A program made the position numbers and the translations under genes. This document shows positions 55,187 to 64,000 of a DNA stretch of 64,000 bases, one piece after another. The notes under the pieces are model-generated. The model made no database searches, was not told the DNA's origin, and was given only the letters and a program-made list of their open reading frames with translations. The DNA lies in contig NZ_CP050192.1 in assembly GCF_011694515.1 (NCBI RefSeq), positions 3,606,172 through 3,670,171 of the forward strand, in the 5' to 3' direction. Origin of the DNA: Mycobacterium sp. DL592. GTDB lineage: Bacteria > Actinomycetota > Actinomycetes > Mycobacteriales > Mycobacteriaceae. Each line of letters begins with the position of its first letter. Positions within the stretch are counted from its first letter, which is position 1.

Positions 55187-55224
55187 GACCGAAACTTGTC
55201 GGTGGCCCCTGCGATGATGGGGTC

Positions 55225-55522
55225 ATGTCTTCGTCGGCTGCGATAGCCACTCCAAAGAAGCGCCTTGAGGTGCTCTTCGAGGAGTTGGCCGAGTTGGCCG
55301 GGCAGCGCAACGCCATCGACGGCCGCATCGTCGACGTCGTCGCCACCCGCCGACCACCTCACCATCCTCGACAGCGACGGCGACCCCCTCACCAACCAAA
55401 CACTGGCACGACCACCCCACCACCAACCACCCGACGTCCCACCGTGTCCGGGACCCCTCGGCGAACGCGCCGACTGGAAGTGGTACCACCCCTACGAACC
55501 CAAAGCCCCGCCGGACAACTAG
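55225..55522 (+). pseudogene. Relic of a DUF222/HNH (13E12-type) gene
   Basis: The first 40 codons (ATPKKRLEVLFEELAELAGQRNAIDGRIVDVVA) look like the start of a DUF222 protein of the REP13E12/HNH group. At about 55345 the frame shifts by one and continues as DHLTILDSDGDPLTNQTLA and WKWYHPYEPKAPPDN to a TAG at 55520, which looks like the C-terminus of such a protein. The middle, with the DUF222 body and the HNH motif, is missing. The pieces indicate an internal deletion of a multicopy gene. Confidence 0.6.
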
Positions 55523-56406
55523 CCGATGGCGCCGCGAATGTTGGTGAACGGGCTGAAGCTGCCGTCGAGGACCTCGAAGTGGCCGATGGTCCGGCCCGTC
55601 ACCACATTGGGGTCGACCAGCGCGAGTTCGACTGCGGCACGGGCGAACTCGTCATCGGGTGACACGCTGTCGAATTCGTTGCGGTAGTACGACAATCCCG
55701 GGGTGGGGATCGGCCGCGACGGTGCCAGTGCGTTGACGGCGATGTTGTGCCGCTGCAAATCGAATGCGGCACACCAGGTGAGGTGCTCCAGCGCCGCCTT
55801 GGAACCGCCGTATCCCGGCAGCACGCCGCCGGCGAAGTTCTGGTACGGCCCGTCGCCCGGTACGCGGGATGCCACCGAGGTGACGTTGATGATCGAGCCG
55901 AACCCGGCGTCGAACATGTCCGGGCAGACCAGCTGCATCAGCTCGTAGGACGCGAACACCCCGATCTCGAAATGCCGCCGGTACGCGCCGAGCGGGATCG
56001 ACAGGAAGCCGGGCCAGTCGGCGTTGCCGGACTTAGCCGCGCCGGCGCGCTTGGGCTGCTTCGGGGCCGCGTCCGCCTTCGGCGGACGGCCGGGGGCGGT
56101 GAAGGCGGCGTTGTTGACCAGGACGGTGATCGGGCCGAGCGCGGCCCGCGCCTCGGAGACCAGGCGCGGAATGTCCTCGCGCTCAAGCAGATCCGCCTGG
56201 ATTGCCACCGCGGTACCGCCGGCGGCCTCGATGGCGTCGACCGTCTCCCCGATGGTGCCGGGCAGTCGTTCGTCCCACTGCTGCTGGGTTCTCGCCACCA
56301 CCGCCACCGCGGCGCCCTCGGCGGCCAGGGCCAGCGCAGTGGCCCTGCCCAGGCCGCGGCTGGCTCCGGTGACAATCGCGGCGCGTCCCGCCAGCCGTCC
56401 CGTCAT
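55519..56406 (-). CDS. Short-chain dehydrogenase/reductase
   Basis: A 295-residue SDR: cofactor motif GRAAIVTGASRGLGRATALALAAEGAAVAVVAR, LVNNAA, catalytic Ser in INVTSVASRV and Tyr/Lys in YGGSKAALEHL, where the usual YxxxK reads Y-G-G-S-K. An insertion of about 20 residues (PPKADAAPKQPKRAGAAKSG) after the NNAA strand is unusual. ATG 56406 has AGGAC eight bases upstream; it lies 19 bases after the TetR stop, so the two form an operon. Substrate unknown. Confidence 0.9.
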   Translation of the reverse strand: MTGRLAGRAAIVTGASRGLGRATALALAAEGAAVAVVARTQQQWDERLPGTIGETVDAIEAAGGTAVAIQADLLEREDIPRLVSEARAALGPITVLVNNAAFTAPGRPPKADAAPKQPKRAGAAKSGNADWPGFLSIPLGAYRRHFEIGVFASYELMQLVCPDMFDAGFGSIINVTSVASRVPGDGPYQNFAGGVLPGYGGSKAALEHLTWCAAFDLQRHNIAVNALAPSRPIPTPGLSYYRNEFDSVSPDDEFARAAVELALVDPNVVTGRTIGHFEVLDGSFSPFTNIRGAIG

Positions 56407-56425
56407 CGCGTCGTCCTCTCGTCGT

Positions 56426-57028
56426 TCACAGCGCCACGCCGTGCACCAGGATCGCCGTCGTCTGGTCCACCCAGTCGTCGTCGAGATCACCCTCGGGCGT
56501 CAGCAGCAACCGCAACATCGTTGCACCACCGATGAGTTCGATGAGCCGGTCGGGCTCCACATCGGGGTGCACCTCCCGGCAGTGCACCGCTTCGACCAGA
56601 CGGTCACGCACCAGGGCGAACAGTCCGGTGAAGCGCGCCATCACCCGCGCATTGAGCTGCGGGTCGGCACCCATGTCGGCGATCAGGCCGGGCAGCGCGG
56701 CCCGCACCACCGGGCTGGTGAACACGTCGCGGGTCGCGGCCAACATGGCCCGCACGTCCCCGGGGACGTCACCGGCCGGGGTCTCCAGCGCGGTCGGTGC
56801 GGTGGGGAACGCGGCTTCGTGCACCAGTTCGGCCTTGCTCGACCACCGCCGGTACAGTGCGGTCTTGGTCGTGCCTGCTCGTTCGGCAACGGCGGCCAGA
56901 GTGAGATTGGCGTAACCGATCTCGACCAACAGCTCCGCGGTGGCGCGCAGGATGGCGGCGTCGATGCGCGGATCGCGGGGACGGCCCGCGGCCCCGGCCT
57001 TGTCCACCGACGACGGATCAGCGCTCAT
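56426..57028 (-). CDS. TetR-family regulator with two matching 25-bp sites
   Basis: A 200-residue regulator: RDPRIDAAILRATAELLVEIGYANLTLAAVAERAGTTKTALYRRWSSKAELVHEAAF is a standard TetR helix-turn-helix; the rest is helical (LIELIGGATMLRLLLTPEG, DQTTAILVHGVAL). ATG 57028 overlaps a 25-bp site at 57027-57051, and a near-copy (22 of 25 identical) is at 58104-58128 before the APH-type kinase gene. So this protein probably controls itself with the SDR and the kinase operon across the intervening DoxX/MarR pair. Confidence 0.9.
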   Translation of the reverse strand: MSADPSSVDKAGAAGRPRDPRIDAAILRATAELLVEIGYANLTLAAVAERAGTTKTALYRRWSSKAELVHEAAFPTAPTALETPAGDVPGDVRAMLAATRDVFTSPVVRAALPGLIADMGADPQLNARVMARFTGLFALVRDRLVEAVHCREVHPDVEPDRLIELIGGATMLRLLLTPEGDLDDDWVDQTTAILVHGVAL

Positions 57029-57051
57029 AACGCTACTGAGCGTATCGTAAT
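57027..57051. promoter_or_regulatory. TetR site 1, over the tetR start codon
   Basis: The inverted repeat ACGCT-ACTG-AGCGT (57030-57043) lies in a 25-bp segment that matches 58104-58128 at 22 positions. It covers the TetR start and its likely initiation region (TACGAT or TACGCT as -10 boxes on the minus strand). Confidence 0.7.
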
Positions 57052-57071
57052 CGGCGTCCGGGTACGGCCCC

Positions 57072-57449
57072 TCAGGCGAACGCGTACGGCCCGAAGCGGC
57101 CCCAGGCGACGAACAGCGCCAGCGCCAGCAGCACGACGTTGACCGCGATCATCGGCGTTTCCTTGCGGCGGGCGTGCACCACCGCCGCACCGATCATGGT
57201 CGCCGCCAGGCCGAGTGCGGCCAGCGGGACGAGTACGGGCGCGATGTGCACCAGTGCGGGCACGACCAGGCCGATCGCGCCGAGCAGTTCGAGCAAGCCG
57301 ATGAGCTTCACAGTGGGCGCACTGAAGTCGGCGGCCCACCCCATGCCGGATTCCACGAGCTTCTCCGGGGTCGAGACGAGCTTGAACACGCCCGCTCCGG
57401 CGAACATCACCGCCAGTACGCCCGCGACGATCCACAGTGCAAGATTCAT
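57072..57449 (-). CDS. DoxX-family membrane protein
   Basis: A 125-residue protein with four membrane segments: NLALWIVAGVLAVMFAGAGVFKLVSTPEKLVESGMGW, APTVKLIGLLELLGAIGLVVPALV, LVPLAALGLAATMIGAAVVHARRKE and a last segment. GAGVFKL and LIGLLELLGAIGL are DoxX hallmarks; DoxX-like proteins take part in redox or thiol-stress membrane complexes in mycobacteria. It is divergent from a MarR gene across two palindromes, so is probably its target. Confidence 0.9.
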   Translation of the reverse strand: MNLALWIVAGVLAVMFAGAGVFKLVSTPEKLVESGMGWAADFSAPTVKLIGLLELLGAIGLVVPALVHIAPVLVPLAALGLAATMIGAAVVHARRKETPMIAVNVVLLALALFVAWGRFGPYAFA

Positions 57450-57463
57450 GATTGCCTCCGATT

Positions 57464-57516
57464 GACTTCAACAGTGAAGTGAACGATAGGCCGCATGACT
57501 TCAATGTTCAAGTCAA
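57464..57516. promoter_or_regulatory. Two MarR-type palindromes between doxX-like and marR-like genes
   Basis: Site one (57464-57483) contains ACTTCA-ACAG-TGAAGT. Site two (57497-57516) contains TGACTT-N8-AAGTCA. Both begin TGACTTCAA, and they start 33 bp apart, about three helical turns. They fill the 81-bp divergent region and so could control both genes. Confidence 0.65.
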
Positions 57517-57530
57517 GTTAGGCTGACGTC

Positions 57531-58055
57531 ATGGCATTCCGGGACGAGCCGAGGTGGCTCGACGACACCGAACAGCAGGCGTGGTTCACCTTCGCCAACG
57601 TCGTCATGCGATTGCCCGCGGTGCTCGACGGGCAACTGCAGCGCGACGCCGGGATCAGTCACTTCGAGTTCGTGATCATGGCAAGGCTGTCCGAGACACC
57701 GGAGCGGGAATTGCGCATGAGCGCGATCGCACAGGCGGTTCAGGCATCCCTGTCCCGGCTGTCCCAGGCCGTCGCCCGGCTGGAAAAGCGTGGCTGGGTG
57801 CGCCGCGGACCCGATCCCGACGACGGGCGCTACACCATCTGCACCCTGACCGACGAGGGCATGGCCAAGGTGGTCGCAACAGCTCCGGGACACGTTGCGG
57901 CAGTCCGCGAGTACGTGGTCGATCGGTTGTCGGCGAACCAGATCCGCCAGCTCACCGCCATCTCACAACGCATCCTCGAGACGATGCCGCCGGACGCCAC
58001 CTGGCCGGCCCAGGACTGCGGGGGCCGTCGGCAGCGCCGGGATTCCGGCGACTGA
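57531..58055 (+). CDS. MarR-family transcriptional regulator
   Basis: A 174-residue winged-helix regulator: AWFTFANVVMRLPAVLDGQLQRDAGISHFEFVIMARLSETPERELRMSAIAQAVQASLSRLSQAVARLEKRGWVRRGPDPDDGRYTICTLTDEGMAKV shows the recognition helix (SLSRLSQAVARLEKRGWV) and wing (DPDDGRY). The arrangement with a divergent DoxX gene and two palindromes points to autoregulation and repression of that gene. No Cys is present in the N-terminal part, so an OhrR-like thiol switch is unlikely. Confidence 0.92.
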   Translation: MAFRDEPRWLDDTEQQAWFTFANVVMRLPAVLDGQLQRDAGISHFEFVIMARLSETPERELRMSAIAQAVQASLSRLSQAVARLEKRGWVRRGPDPDDGRYTICTLTDEGMAKVVATAPGHVAAVREYVVDRLSANQIRQLTAISQRILETMPPDATWPAQDCGGRRQRRDSGD

Positions 58056-59324
<1,269 letters not shown>

Positions 59325-59329
59325 GTCTC

Positions 59330-60442
59330 ATGCTCGGACCCATGGACGAATTCCCGGTTCACCAAGTCCCCCAACCGATTGCGTGGCCGGGCTCCTCGGA
59401 CCGCAATTTCTACGACCGGTCCTACTTCAACGCCCACGACCGCTCCGGGGACATCTTCCTGATCACTGGTCTCGGCTACTACCCCAACCTCGGGGTCAAG
59501 GACGCCTTCTTCCTGGTACGCCGCGGCGACACCCAGACCGCGGTGCACCTGTCGGATGCCATCGACCAGGACCGGCTCAACCAGCACGTGCTGGGCTACC
59601 GGGTCGAGGTGCACAAGCCGCTGGAGAAGCTGCGGATCGTGCTCGACGAGACCGAGGGCATCGCCGCCGACCTCACCTGGGAGGGCCTGTACCCGGTCGT
59701 GCAGGAGCAGCCGCATATCATGCGCCAGGGCAACCGGGTGACGCTGGATGCGCAGCGGTTCGCCCAAGTGGGTTCGTGGGCAGGACATCTGGTGATCGAC
59801 GGCGAGGAGATCACCGTCGACCCGTCAGTCTGGATCGGCAGCCGCGACCGCTCCTGGGGTATCCGCCCCATCGGTGAGGCAGAGCCCGCCGGCCGGCCGG
59901 CCGACCCGCCGTTCGAAGGCATGTGGTGGCTGTACGTGCCGATGGCGTTCGAGGACTTCGGCATCGTGGTGATCATCCAGGAGGCACCCGACGGCTTCCG
60001 CTCGCTCAACGACTGCACGCGCATCTGGCGCGACGGCCGGGTGGAGCAGCTGGGCTGGCCGCGAGTGAAGATCCACTACCGCTCCGGCACCCGAATCCCC
60101 ACGGGCGCAACCATCGAGGCCACCGACGCCAACGGCGCCCCGCTGCGTTTTGACGTCGAGTCCAAGCTGCCCGTACCGATCCACGTCGGTGGCGGCTACG
60201 GCGGCGACTCGGACTGGATCCACGGCGTGTGGAAGGGCGAGAAGTTCACTGAGCGCCTCACCTATGACATGACCGACCCGGCGGTCATCGGCCGCGCCGC
60301 CTTCGGCGTCATCGATCACGTCGGCCGCGCCGTCTGCCACGACGGCGGCAAGTCCTCGGAGGGCTGGGGCCTGTTCGAGCACGGCGCGCTGGGCCGCCAC
60401 GATCCGTCGGGCTTCGCCGACTGGCTCACCGTCGCTCCGTAG
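59330..60442 (+). CDS. Conserved actinobacterial protein of unknown function beside the kinase
   Basis: A 370-residue soluble protein with many aromatic and beta-type stretches: DRNFYDRSYFNAHDRSGDIFLITGLGYYPNLGVKDAFFLVRRGD, VEVHKPLEKLRIVLDE, DPSVWIGSRDRSWGIRPIGE, MWWLYVPMAFEDFGIVVIIQEAPDGFRSLND and YRSGTRIPTGATIEATDANG. The pattern of two similar beta-rich halves recalls lipocalin-like proteins of the AttH/hydroxyneurosporene-synthase superfamily (DUF7064/7065 types), but I cannot name a function. ATG 59330 has AAGGAGGA nine bases upstream; it starts five bases after the kinase stop, so the two are probably co-expressed and act together. Confidence 0.6.
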   Translation: MLGPMDEFPVHQVPQPIAWPGSSDRNFYDRSYFNAHDRSGDIFLITGLGYYPNLGVKDAFFLVRRGDTQTAVHLSDAIDQDRLNQHVLGYRVEVHKPLEKLRIVLDETEGIAADLTWEGLYPVVQEQPHIMRQGNRVTLDAQRFAQVGSWAGHLVIDGEEITVDPSVWIGSRDRSWGIRPIGEAEPAGRPADPPFEGMWWLYVPMAFEDFGIVVIIQEAPDGFRSLNDCTRIWRDGRVEQLGWPRVKIHYRSGTRIPTGATIEATDANGAPLRFDVESKLPVPIHVGGGYGGDSDWIHGVWKGEKFTERLTYDMTDPAVIGRAAFGVIDHVGRAVCHDGGKSSEGWGLFEHGALGRHDPSGFADWLTVAP

Positions 60443-60483
60443 GGCTGTCCCGCTCGTACGCCACAACGTCAGGTGACTACACC

Positions 60484-61464
60484 GTGAAAGTCATGACCGC
60501 CCTGTTCGGGCTCAACGATGCGACCGATCGTGCGCGGGCACTGCGTGAGGCCGGCGCCAGCGGCGTCTTCACCTTCGAAGGACCCCACGACGTGTTCGCG
60601 CCGCTGACGCTGGCGTCCACTGTCGGCGGCCTGGACCTGATGACGAACGTGGCAATCGCCTTCCCGCGCAACCCGATCCAGTTGGCCCACCAGGCTTACG
60701 ATCACCAGTTGCTCGCCGACGGCCGGTTCATCCTCGGGCTGGGCACCCAGGTGCGGGCTCAGATCGAGAAGCACTACGGTGTGGCGTTCGACAAGCCGGT
60801 CGCCCGGATGAGCGAGCTCGTCCGGGCGTTGCGGGCGATCTTCACCACCTGGGAGACCGGCGAGCGCCTGGACTTCCGCGGCGAGTACTACCGGCACACG
60901 CTGATGACGCCGATGTTCAACCCCGGGCCGAATCCCTTTGGGCCGCCGCCGATTTACGTCGGCGCGCTGGGTCCGCGGCTGACCCGCGCCACCGCAGAGG
61001 TCGCCGACGGGCTGCTGGTGATGCCGTTCGGCTCGGCGAAGTTCCTGCGCGAGTCGACGATGCCGGCGGTACAGGACGGTTTGGCGGCCGCCGGACGCGC
61101 GGGGTCGTCGTTCGCGGTGGTACCCGAGATCATCCTGTCGGCCGGCGAGGATCACGACGCCACGCGGCGTCTGCTGGCGTTCTACGGGTCCACCCCGGCG
61201 TATCGACCGGTGCTGGACATCCACGGCTGGGGCGATCTTCAGCCCGAGCTGAATGCGATGTCCAAACAGGGCAAGTGGCAGGATATGGCCGGTCTCATCA
61301 GTGACGAGATCCTGCACACCATCGCCGCCTGCGGCACGCCCAAGCAGATCGCCGCGCACATCCGAGACCGCGTCGACGGCGTCGGCGATACCGTCTGCCT
61401 CTACCAGCCGGGCCCCATCGCCATCGAGACACTCGCCGAGATCGTCGACGAACTGGCCGGCTGA
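60484..61464 (+). CDS. LLM-class F420-dependent oxidoreductase
   Basis: A 326-residue luciferase-like TIM barrel: EGPHDVFAPLTLASTVGGLDLMTNVAIAFPRNPIQLAHQAYDHQLLADGRFILGLGTQVRAQIEKHYGVAFDKPVARMSELVRALRAIF is the canonical start of mycobacterial F420-dependent enzymes, and PPIYVGALGPRLTRATAEVADGLLV is the cofactor-binding part. GTG 60484 is the start, 41 bases after the upstream stop. The substrate is unknown; the neighbours suggest a hydroxyl- or carbonyl-bearing acyl or lipid compound. Confidence 0.9.
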   Translation: MKVMTALFGLNDATDRARALREAGASGVFTFEGPHDVFAPLTLASTVGGLDLMTNVAIAFPRNPIQLAHQAYDHQLLADGRFILGLGTQVRAQIEKHYGVAFDKPVARMSELVRALRAIFTTWETGERLDFRGEYYRHTLMTPMFNPGPNPFGPPPIYVGALGPRLTRATAEVADGLLVMPFGSAKFLRESTMPAVQDGLAAAGRAGSSFAVVPEIILSAGEDHDATRRLLAFYGSTPAYRPVLDIHGWGDLQPELNAMSKQGKWQDMAGLISDEILHTIAACGTPKQIAAHIRDRVDGVGDTVCLYQPGPIAIETLAEIVDELAG

Positions 61465-61488
61465 CAGTCCCCTCGAGATCGACGTTTT

Positions 61489-61533
61489 GCACGACCTCAC
61501 TCGTGCTTTCCCGCCCAAACGTTGGTTTGGGCG
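61489..61533. repeat. Two adjacent hairpins between genes
   Basis: Hairpin one: GCACGA (61489-61494) pairs with TCGTGC (61501-61506). Hairpin two: CGCCCAAAC (61512-61520), loop GTTG, GTTTGGGCG (61525-61533). They fill most of the 93-bp gap between two plus-strand genes. No T tract follows. They may act as a terminator or processing signal or belong to a repeated palindromic family. Confidence 0.6.
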
Positions 61534-61557
61534 CAAGGGAGCGGCGAGACTGGGACC

Positions 61558-62895
61558 ATGGGCTACGACGTAGTGGTGATCGGGGCGGGGTTCGCAGGCC
61601 TGACCGCAGCGCGTGAACTGACGCGCACCGGCTTGGACGTGGTGGTGCTCGAGGGCCGCGACCGGGTGGGCGGCCGCTCCAGCACGACAACTTTGGCCGG
61701 TGTCCCCGTCGACCTCGGCGGCACCTTCGTCGGCCCCACTCAGGACGCCGTGCTGAAACTGGCCGCCGAACTGGGCTGCCCGACGGCGCCGACGTACTCC
61801 ACGGGGACGAACGTGATCCGCTGGCGCGGCCGGGTGCGCTCCTACCGCGGCACCATTCCGCGGCTGTCGCTGGTGAGCCTGCTCGACATCGGCCGCATCC
61901 AGTGGCAGGTCGAACGCCTGGCCCGCGGCGTCGACATCACAACGCCGTGGACGGCGCGCAAGGCCAAGCACCTGGACAATCTGTCGCTGGGCGACTGGCT
62001 GCACTCGGCGGGCGCGACCCGCTCCTCCTACGACCTGATGGCCATCATGGCGCGGGTGACCTGGGGTGCCGAGCCCGACGAGGTGTCCATGCTGCACGCG
62101 GTGCGCTACATCAAGGCCGCGGGCGGTATCAACCGCATGCTCGACGTCGCCGGCGGCGCCCAGCAGGACCACTTTCCCGGCGGCACCCAGCAGATCGCGT
62201 CGAAGGTGGCCGCCGAACTCGGTGATCGCGTGCACCTGCAGGCCGCGGTGTCGCGGATCGAGTGGTCCGACGACGCCGTCGCCGTCACCTCCAGCGCCGG
62301 GGTGGTCGAGGCGCGCCGCGCCATCCTGGCCATCGCGCCGGCCCACCGGCTGAATATCGACATCGCCCCGGCGCCGCCGATCGAATACCAGCAGCTGGCC
62401 CAGCGCTGGCCGCAGGGCGCGCTCAGCAAGGCCTACGCCGTCTATCCGCGCCCGTTCTGGCGCACTGCCGGGCATTCGGGTCAGGCGCTCTCCGACGAGG
62501 GCCCGGTGTTCATCACCTTCGACGTCAGCCCCGGTGGCGACGGCCCGGGCGTCCTGCTCGGTTTCGTCGACTCACGCGGCTTCGACGCGCTGCCACCCGA
62601 GCAGCGCCGCGACAAGGCCGTCAAAGGCTTCGCCGGGCTGTTCGGGGTGGAGGCCGAGAACCCGATCGACTATCTCGATCACTGTTGGGGCGCAGAGACT
62701 TTCGCGCCCGGCGGCCCGACTGCCGCGGTGCCCCCGGGCTCGTGGACGCAGTTCGGTCCGCTGTTGCGCACGCCGGTGGGGCCGCTGCACTGGGCGGGCA
62801 CCGAGACCGCCGACGAGTGGACGGGCTTCCTCGACGGTGCGGTGCGATCGGGTCAGCGGGCCGCCGCCGAGGTCACCGCGGCACTCAAGAACTGA
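61558..62895 (+). CDS. FAD-dependent amine oxidase-like flavoprotein
   Basis: A 445-residue flavoprotein of the monoamine oxidase superfamily: [60 protein letters not shown] binds [57 protein letters not shown] is the family middle part, and [30 protein letters not shown] the C-terminal FAD contact. ATG 61558 starts the Rossmann fold. The substrate could be an amine or, as in some family members, a desaturable carbon skeleton. It overlaps the convergent hydrolase gene by 11 bases. Confidence 0.92.
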   Translation: MGYDVVVIGAGFAGLTAARELTRTGLDVVVLEGRDRVGGRSSTTTLAGVPVDLGGTFVGPTQDAVLKLAAELGCPTAPTYSTGTNVIRWRGRVRSYRGTIPRLSLVSLLDIGRIQWQVERLARGVDITTPWTARKAKHLDNLSLGDWLHSAGATRSSYDLMAIMARVTWGAEPDEVSMLHAVRYIKAAGGINRMLDVAGGAQQDHFPGGTQQIASKVAAELGDRVHLQAAVSRIEWSDDAVAVTSSAGVVEARRAILAIAPAHRLNIDIAPAPPIEYQQLAQRWPQGALSKAYAVYPRPFWRTAGHSGQALSDEGPVFITFDVSPGGDGPGVLLGFVDSRGFDALPPEQRRDKAVKGFAGLFGVEAENPIDYLDHCWGAETFAPGGPTAAVPPGSWTQFGPLLRTPVGPLHWAGTETADEWTGFLDGAVRSGQRAAAEVTAALKN

Positions 62896-63829
62896 TACGC
62901 CGCTCGGCCACCACGGACTGCACCAGTGCGCGCAGGTGGCCGTTGACCGTCTCGGGGTGTTCCAGGATCGCGCAGTGACCGCCGGGCACCTCGACGAGTT
63001 CGACCAGATTAGGTGCGGCCTTGGCGATCTTGCGGGCCTGGCACATCGGCAGCAGCCGGTCTTTGGTGGACCCGATCACCAGGGTCGGCACGGTCAGACC
63101 CGACAGGTCGATGTGGCGGGGGCCCATCTCGTCGACCAGGACCCGCGCCCACGCGCCACGGCCCCCGGGCGGGGTGGTGGCGAACAGGTCGTGGATGAAC
63201 TCGGCGATCGACGGGTCGGCCTCGGCGCCGACGGCCATCAACGTGACGAACCAGCGGCTGCCGGGCTGAGCCCCGCGCAGCAGCGGCGCGCCGCCGAACG
63301 TCTGGATCATCCGTCGGGCCGCCAGCGACCGGCCACCGGCCAGCAACGAGGGCACCCGCAGCAGGTTGATCTCCTCGAGCAGGTCACCGGTGGTGGTGTT
63401 GATCAGCGCGACGGCATCGGCACGCTCGGCGACGCTGTCGCGGTGGCGGTCGGACCAGGAACTGATGGCGATGCCGCCCATCGAGTGTCCGGCGATGACG
63501 GCGCGCTCCCCCGGGCGCAGCGTGGCGGCCAGGACGGCGTCGAGATCACCGGCGAGATGGCCGAGGCTGTAGGCCGACCGGTGCGGCAGGCCGCTGCGGC
63601 CGTGACCGCGGTGGTCGTAGGCGATGACGCGGTAGTCGCGGGAGAGGTCGTTGATCTGCTCATGCCAGACCCGCAGGGCACAGGTGATGCCGTGCGCCAG
63701 CACGATCGGGTAGCCGTCCTCGGGGCCGAAGACCTCGGTGTGCAGGCGGGTCCCGTCGGCGGCGCGGACGTTGACGATCCGGCTGGGCGGCAGCTGCGGG
63801 CCGCGGACGGCCACTGGTGACGCTGACAT
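62885..63829 (-). CDS. Alpha/beta-hydrolase (lipase/esterase type)
   Basis: A 314-residue hydrolase: [40 protein letters not shown] (oxyanion His-Gly), [16 protein letters not shown] (nucleophile Ser in GHSMGG, about residue 117), [14 protein letters not shown] (acid) and [20 protein letters not shown] (His). A cap region lies between elbow and acid ([14 protein letters not shown]). ATG 63829 has GAGGAG before it with six bases spacing. Ester substrate unknown. It converges on the FAD enzyme gene. Confidence 0.93.
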   Translation of the reverse strand: MSASPVAVRGPQLPPSRIVNVRAADGTRLHTEVFGPEDGYPIVLAHGITCALRVWHEQINDLSRDYRVIAYDHRGHGRSGLPHRSAYSLGHLAGDLDAVLAATLRPGERAVIAGHSMGGIAISSWSDRHRDSVAERADAVALINTTTGDLLEEINLLRVPSLLAGGRSLAARRMIQTFGGAPLLRGAQPGSRWFVTLMAVGAEADPSIAEFIHDLFATTPPGGRGAWARVLVDEMGPRHIDLSGLTVPTLVIGSTKDRLLPMCQARKIAKAAPNLVELVEVPGGHCAILEHPETVNGHLRALVQSVVAERRISS

Positions 63830-63955
63830 GGTGACTCCTCGCCTGCTGCGGCAACGCTGCCACACCGGACGACAAGACTAACCGCTGCGGGGCTGTGAGA
63901 GCCCCGGGTTCGGCCGCGTCGTTATCGCACCGTGCCCTGTCCCTAGGATGGCCCG

Positions 63956-64000
63956 GTGACCGACCATGCCTTCGCCCCCGAGCAGCGACGTGCGGTCTAC
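63956..64000 (+). CDS. 5' end of a BluB-like nitroreductase gene (partial)
   Basis: GTG 63956 begins a frame VTDHAFAPEQRRAVY that runs off the window after 15 codons. The PEQRRAVY start resembles BluB, the flavin-destroying enzyme that makes the 5,6-dimethylbenzimidazole ligand of cobalamin. TAGGAT at 63944-63949 lies six bases before the GTG, so the mRNA is probably leaderless. The family call rests on few residues. Confidence 0.4.
   Translation, partial: MTDHAFAPEQRRAVY

Noticed and set aside
60469..62475. 668-codon open frame on the minus strand
   Set aside because: It lies antisense to the LLM oxidoreductase and FAD enzyme genes, is rich in Arg/Gly/Ala/His with no family motif, and exists because high GC makes stop codons rare in the opposite frame.

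Overview
The window looks like the chromosome of a fast-growing mycobacterium (Mycolicibacterium type). Sequence-internal evidence: high GC, an MspA-family porin, an antigen 85 mycolyltransferase, a tmRNA whose tag reads ADSNQRDYALAA, a full nuoA-nuoN operon, and the gene runs prfB-mscS-like-ftsE-ftsX-smpB plus fprA and hisN-fadE24-fadE23, which match the order known around Rv3100c-Rv3158 of M. tuberculosis. Many genes start with GTG, and seven show a TANNNT box 6-7 nt before the start codon, the mark of leaderless mycobacterial mRNAs.

Layout. 1-5.4 kb, partly lower in GC: a COG4705 membrane protein, a histidine kinase converging on an OmpR-type response regulator, an MspA-family porin and an uppP-like gene, with 11-bp-phased GCTGAGA direct repeats upstream of regulator, porin and uppP. 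5.6-8.6 kb: two oxidoreductases divergent from a TetR gene over two palindromes. 8.8-9.2 kb: tmRNA (minus) with a strong terminator. 9.4-12.2 kb: TetR, DUF1214-type protein and sulfotransferase. 12.2-17.8 kb (minus): EamA transporter, smpB, ftsX, ftsE, a Thr/Ser/Pro-rich membrane protein, an MscS-type channel, prfB. 18-22.3 kb: fprA, MFS pump and TetR divergent over a perfect 24-bp palindrome, small membrane protein, hisN-like phosphatase. 22.4-25.1 kb: two acyl-CoA dehydrogenases behind a promoter with an operator-like palindrome. 25.1-29.3 kb (minus): aldo/keto reductase, molybdopterin oxidoreductase, antigen 85.

29.5-38.5 kb is a run of eleven tightly packed plus-strand genes: a homogentisate-dioxygenase-like cupin, alpha/beta hydrolase, type III CoA-transferase, HMG-CoA-lyase-like enzyme, S4 RNA-binding protein, TetR, acyl-CoA dehydrogenase, APH-fold kinase, a small DUF6285-type protein, an NTF2-like protein and a YceI protein. 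The dehydrogenase, kinase and small protein resemble the LvaC-LvaA-LvaB module for 4-hydroxyacyl-CoA and the ACAD11 domain pair. This is the best candidate for an under-described metabolic system.

38.5-54.4 kb: a degenerate receiver protein, then the 14-gene complex I operon, nearly every junction overlapping. Between nuoF and nuoG sits a palindromic insertion flanked by a 21-bp duplication that recreates the overlapping stop/start junction and makes a 34-codon leader ORF. 54.4-64 kb: enoyl-CoA hydratase, a decayed DUF222/HNH gene, an SDR/TetR pair, DoxX and MarR, then a second APH-type kinase with an unknown protein, an LLM oxidoreductase and an FAD amine oxidase-like enzyme. The TetR promoter and the kinase promoter share a 25-bp site. 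The window closes with an alpha/beta hydrolase and the first codons of a possible bluB. Function calls are from reading translated sequence by eye; no database search was run.
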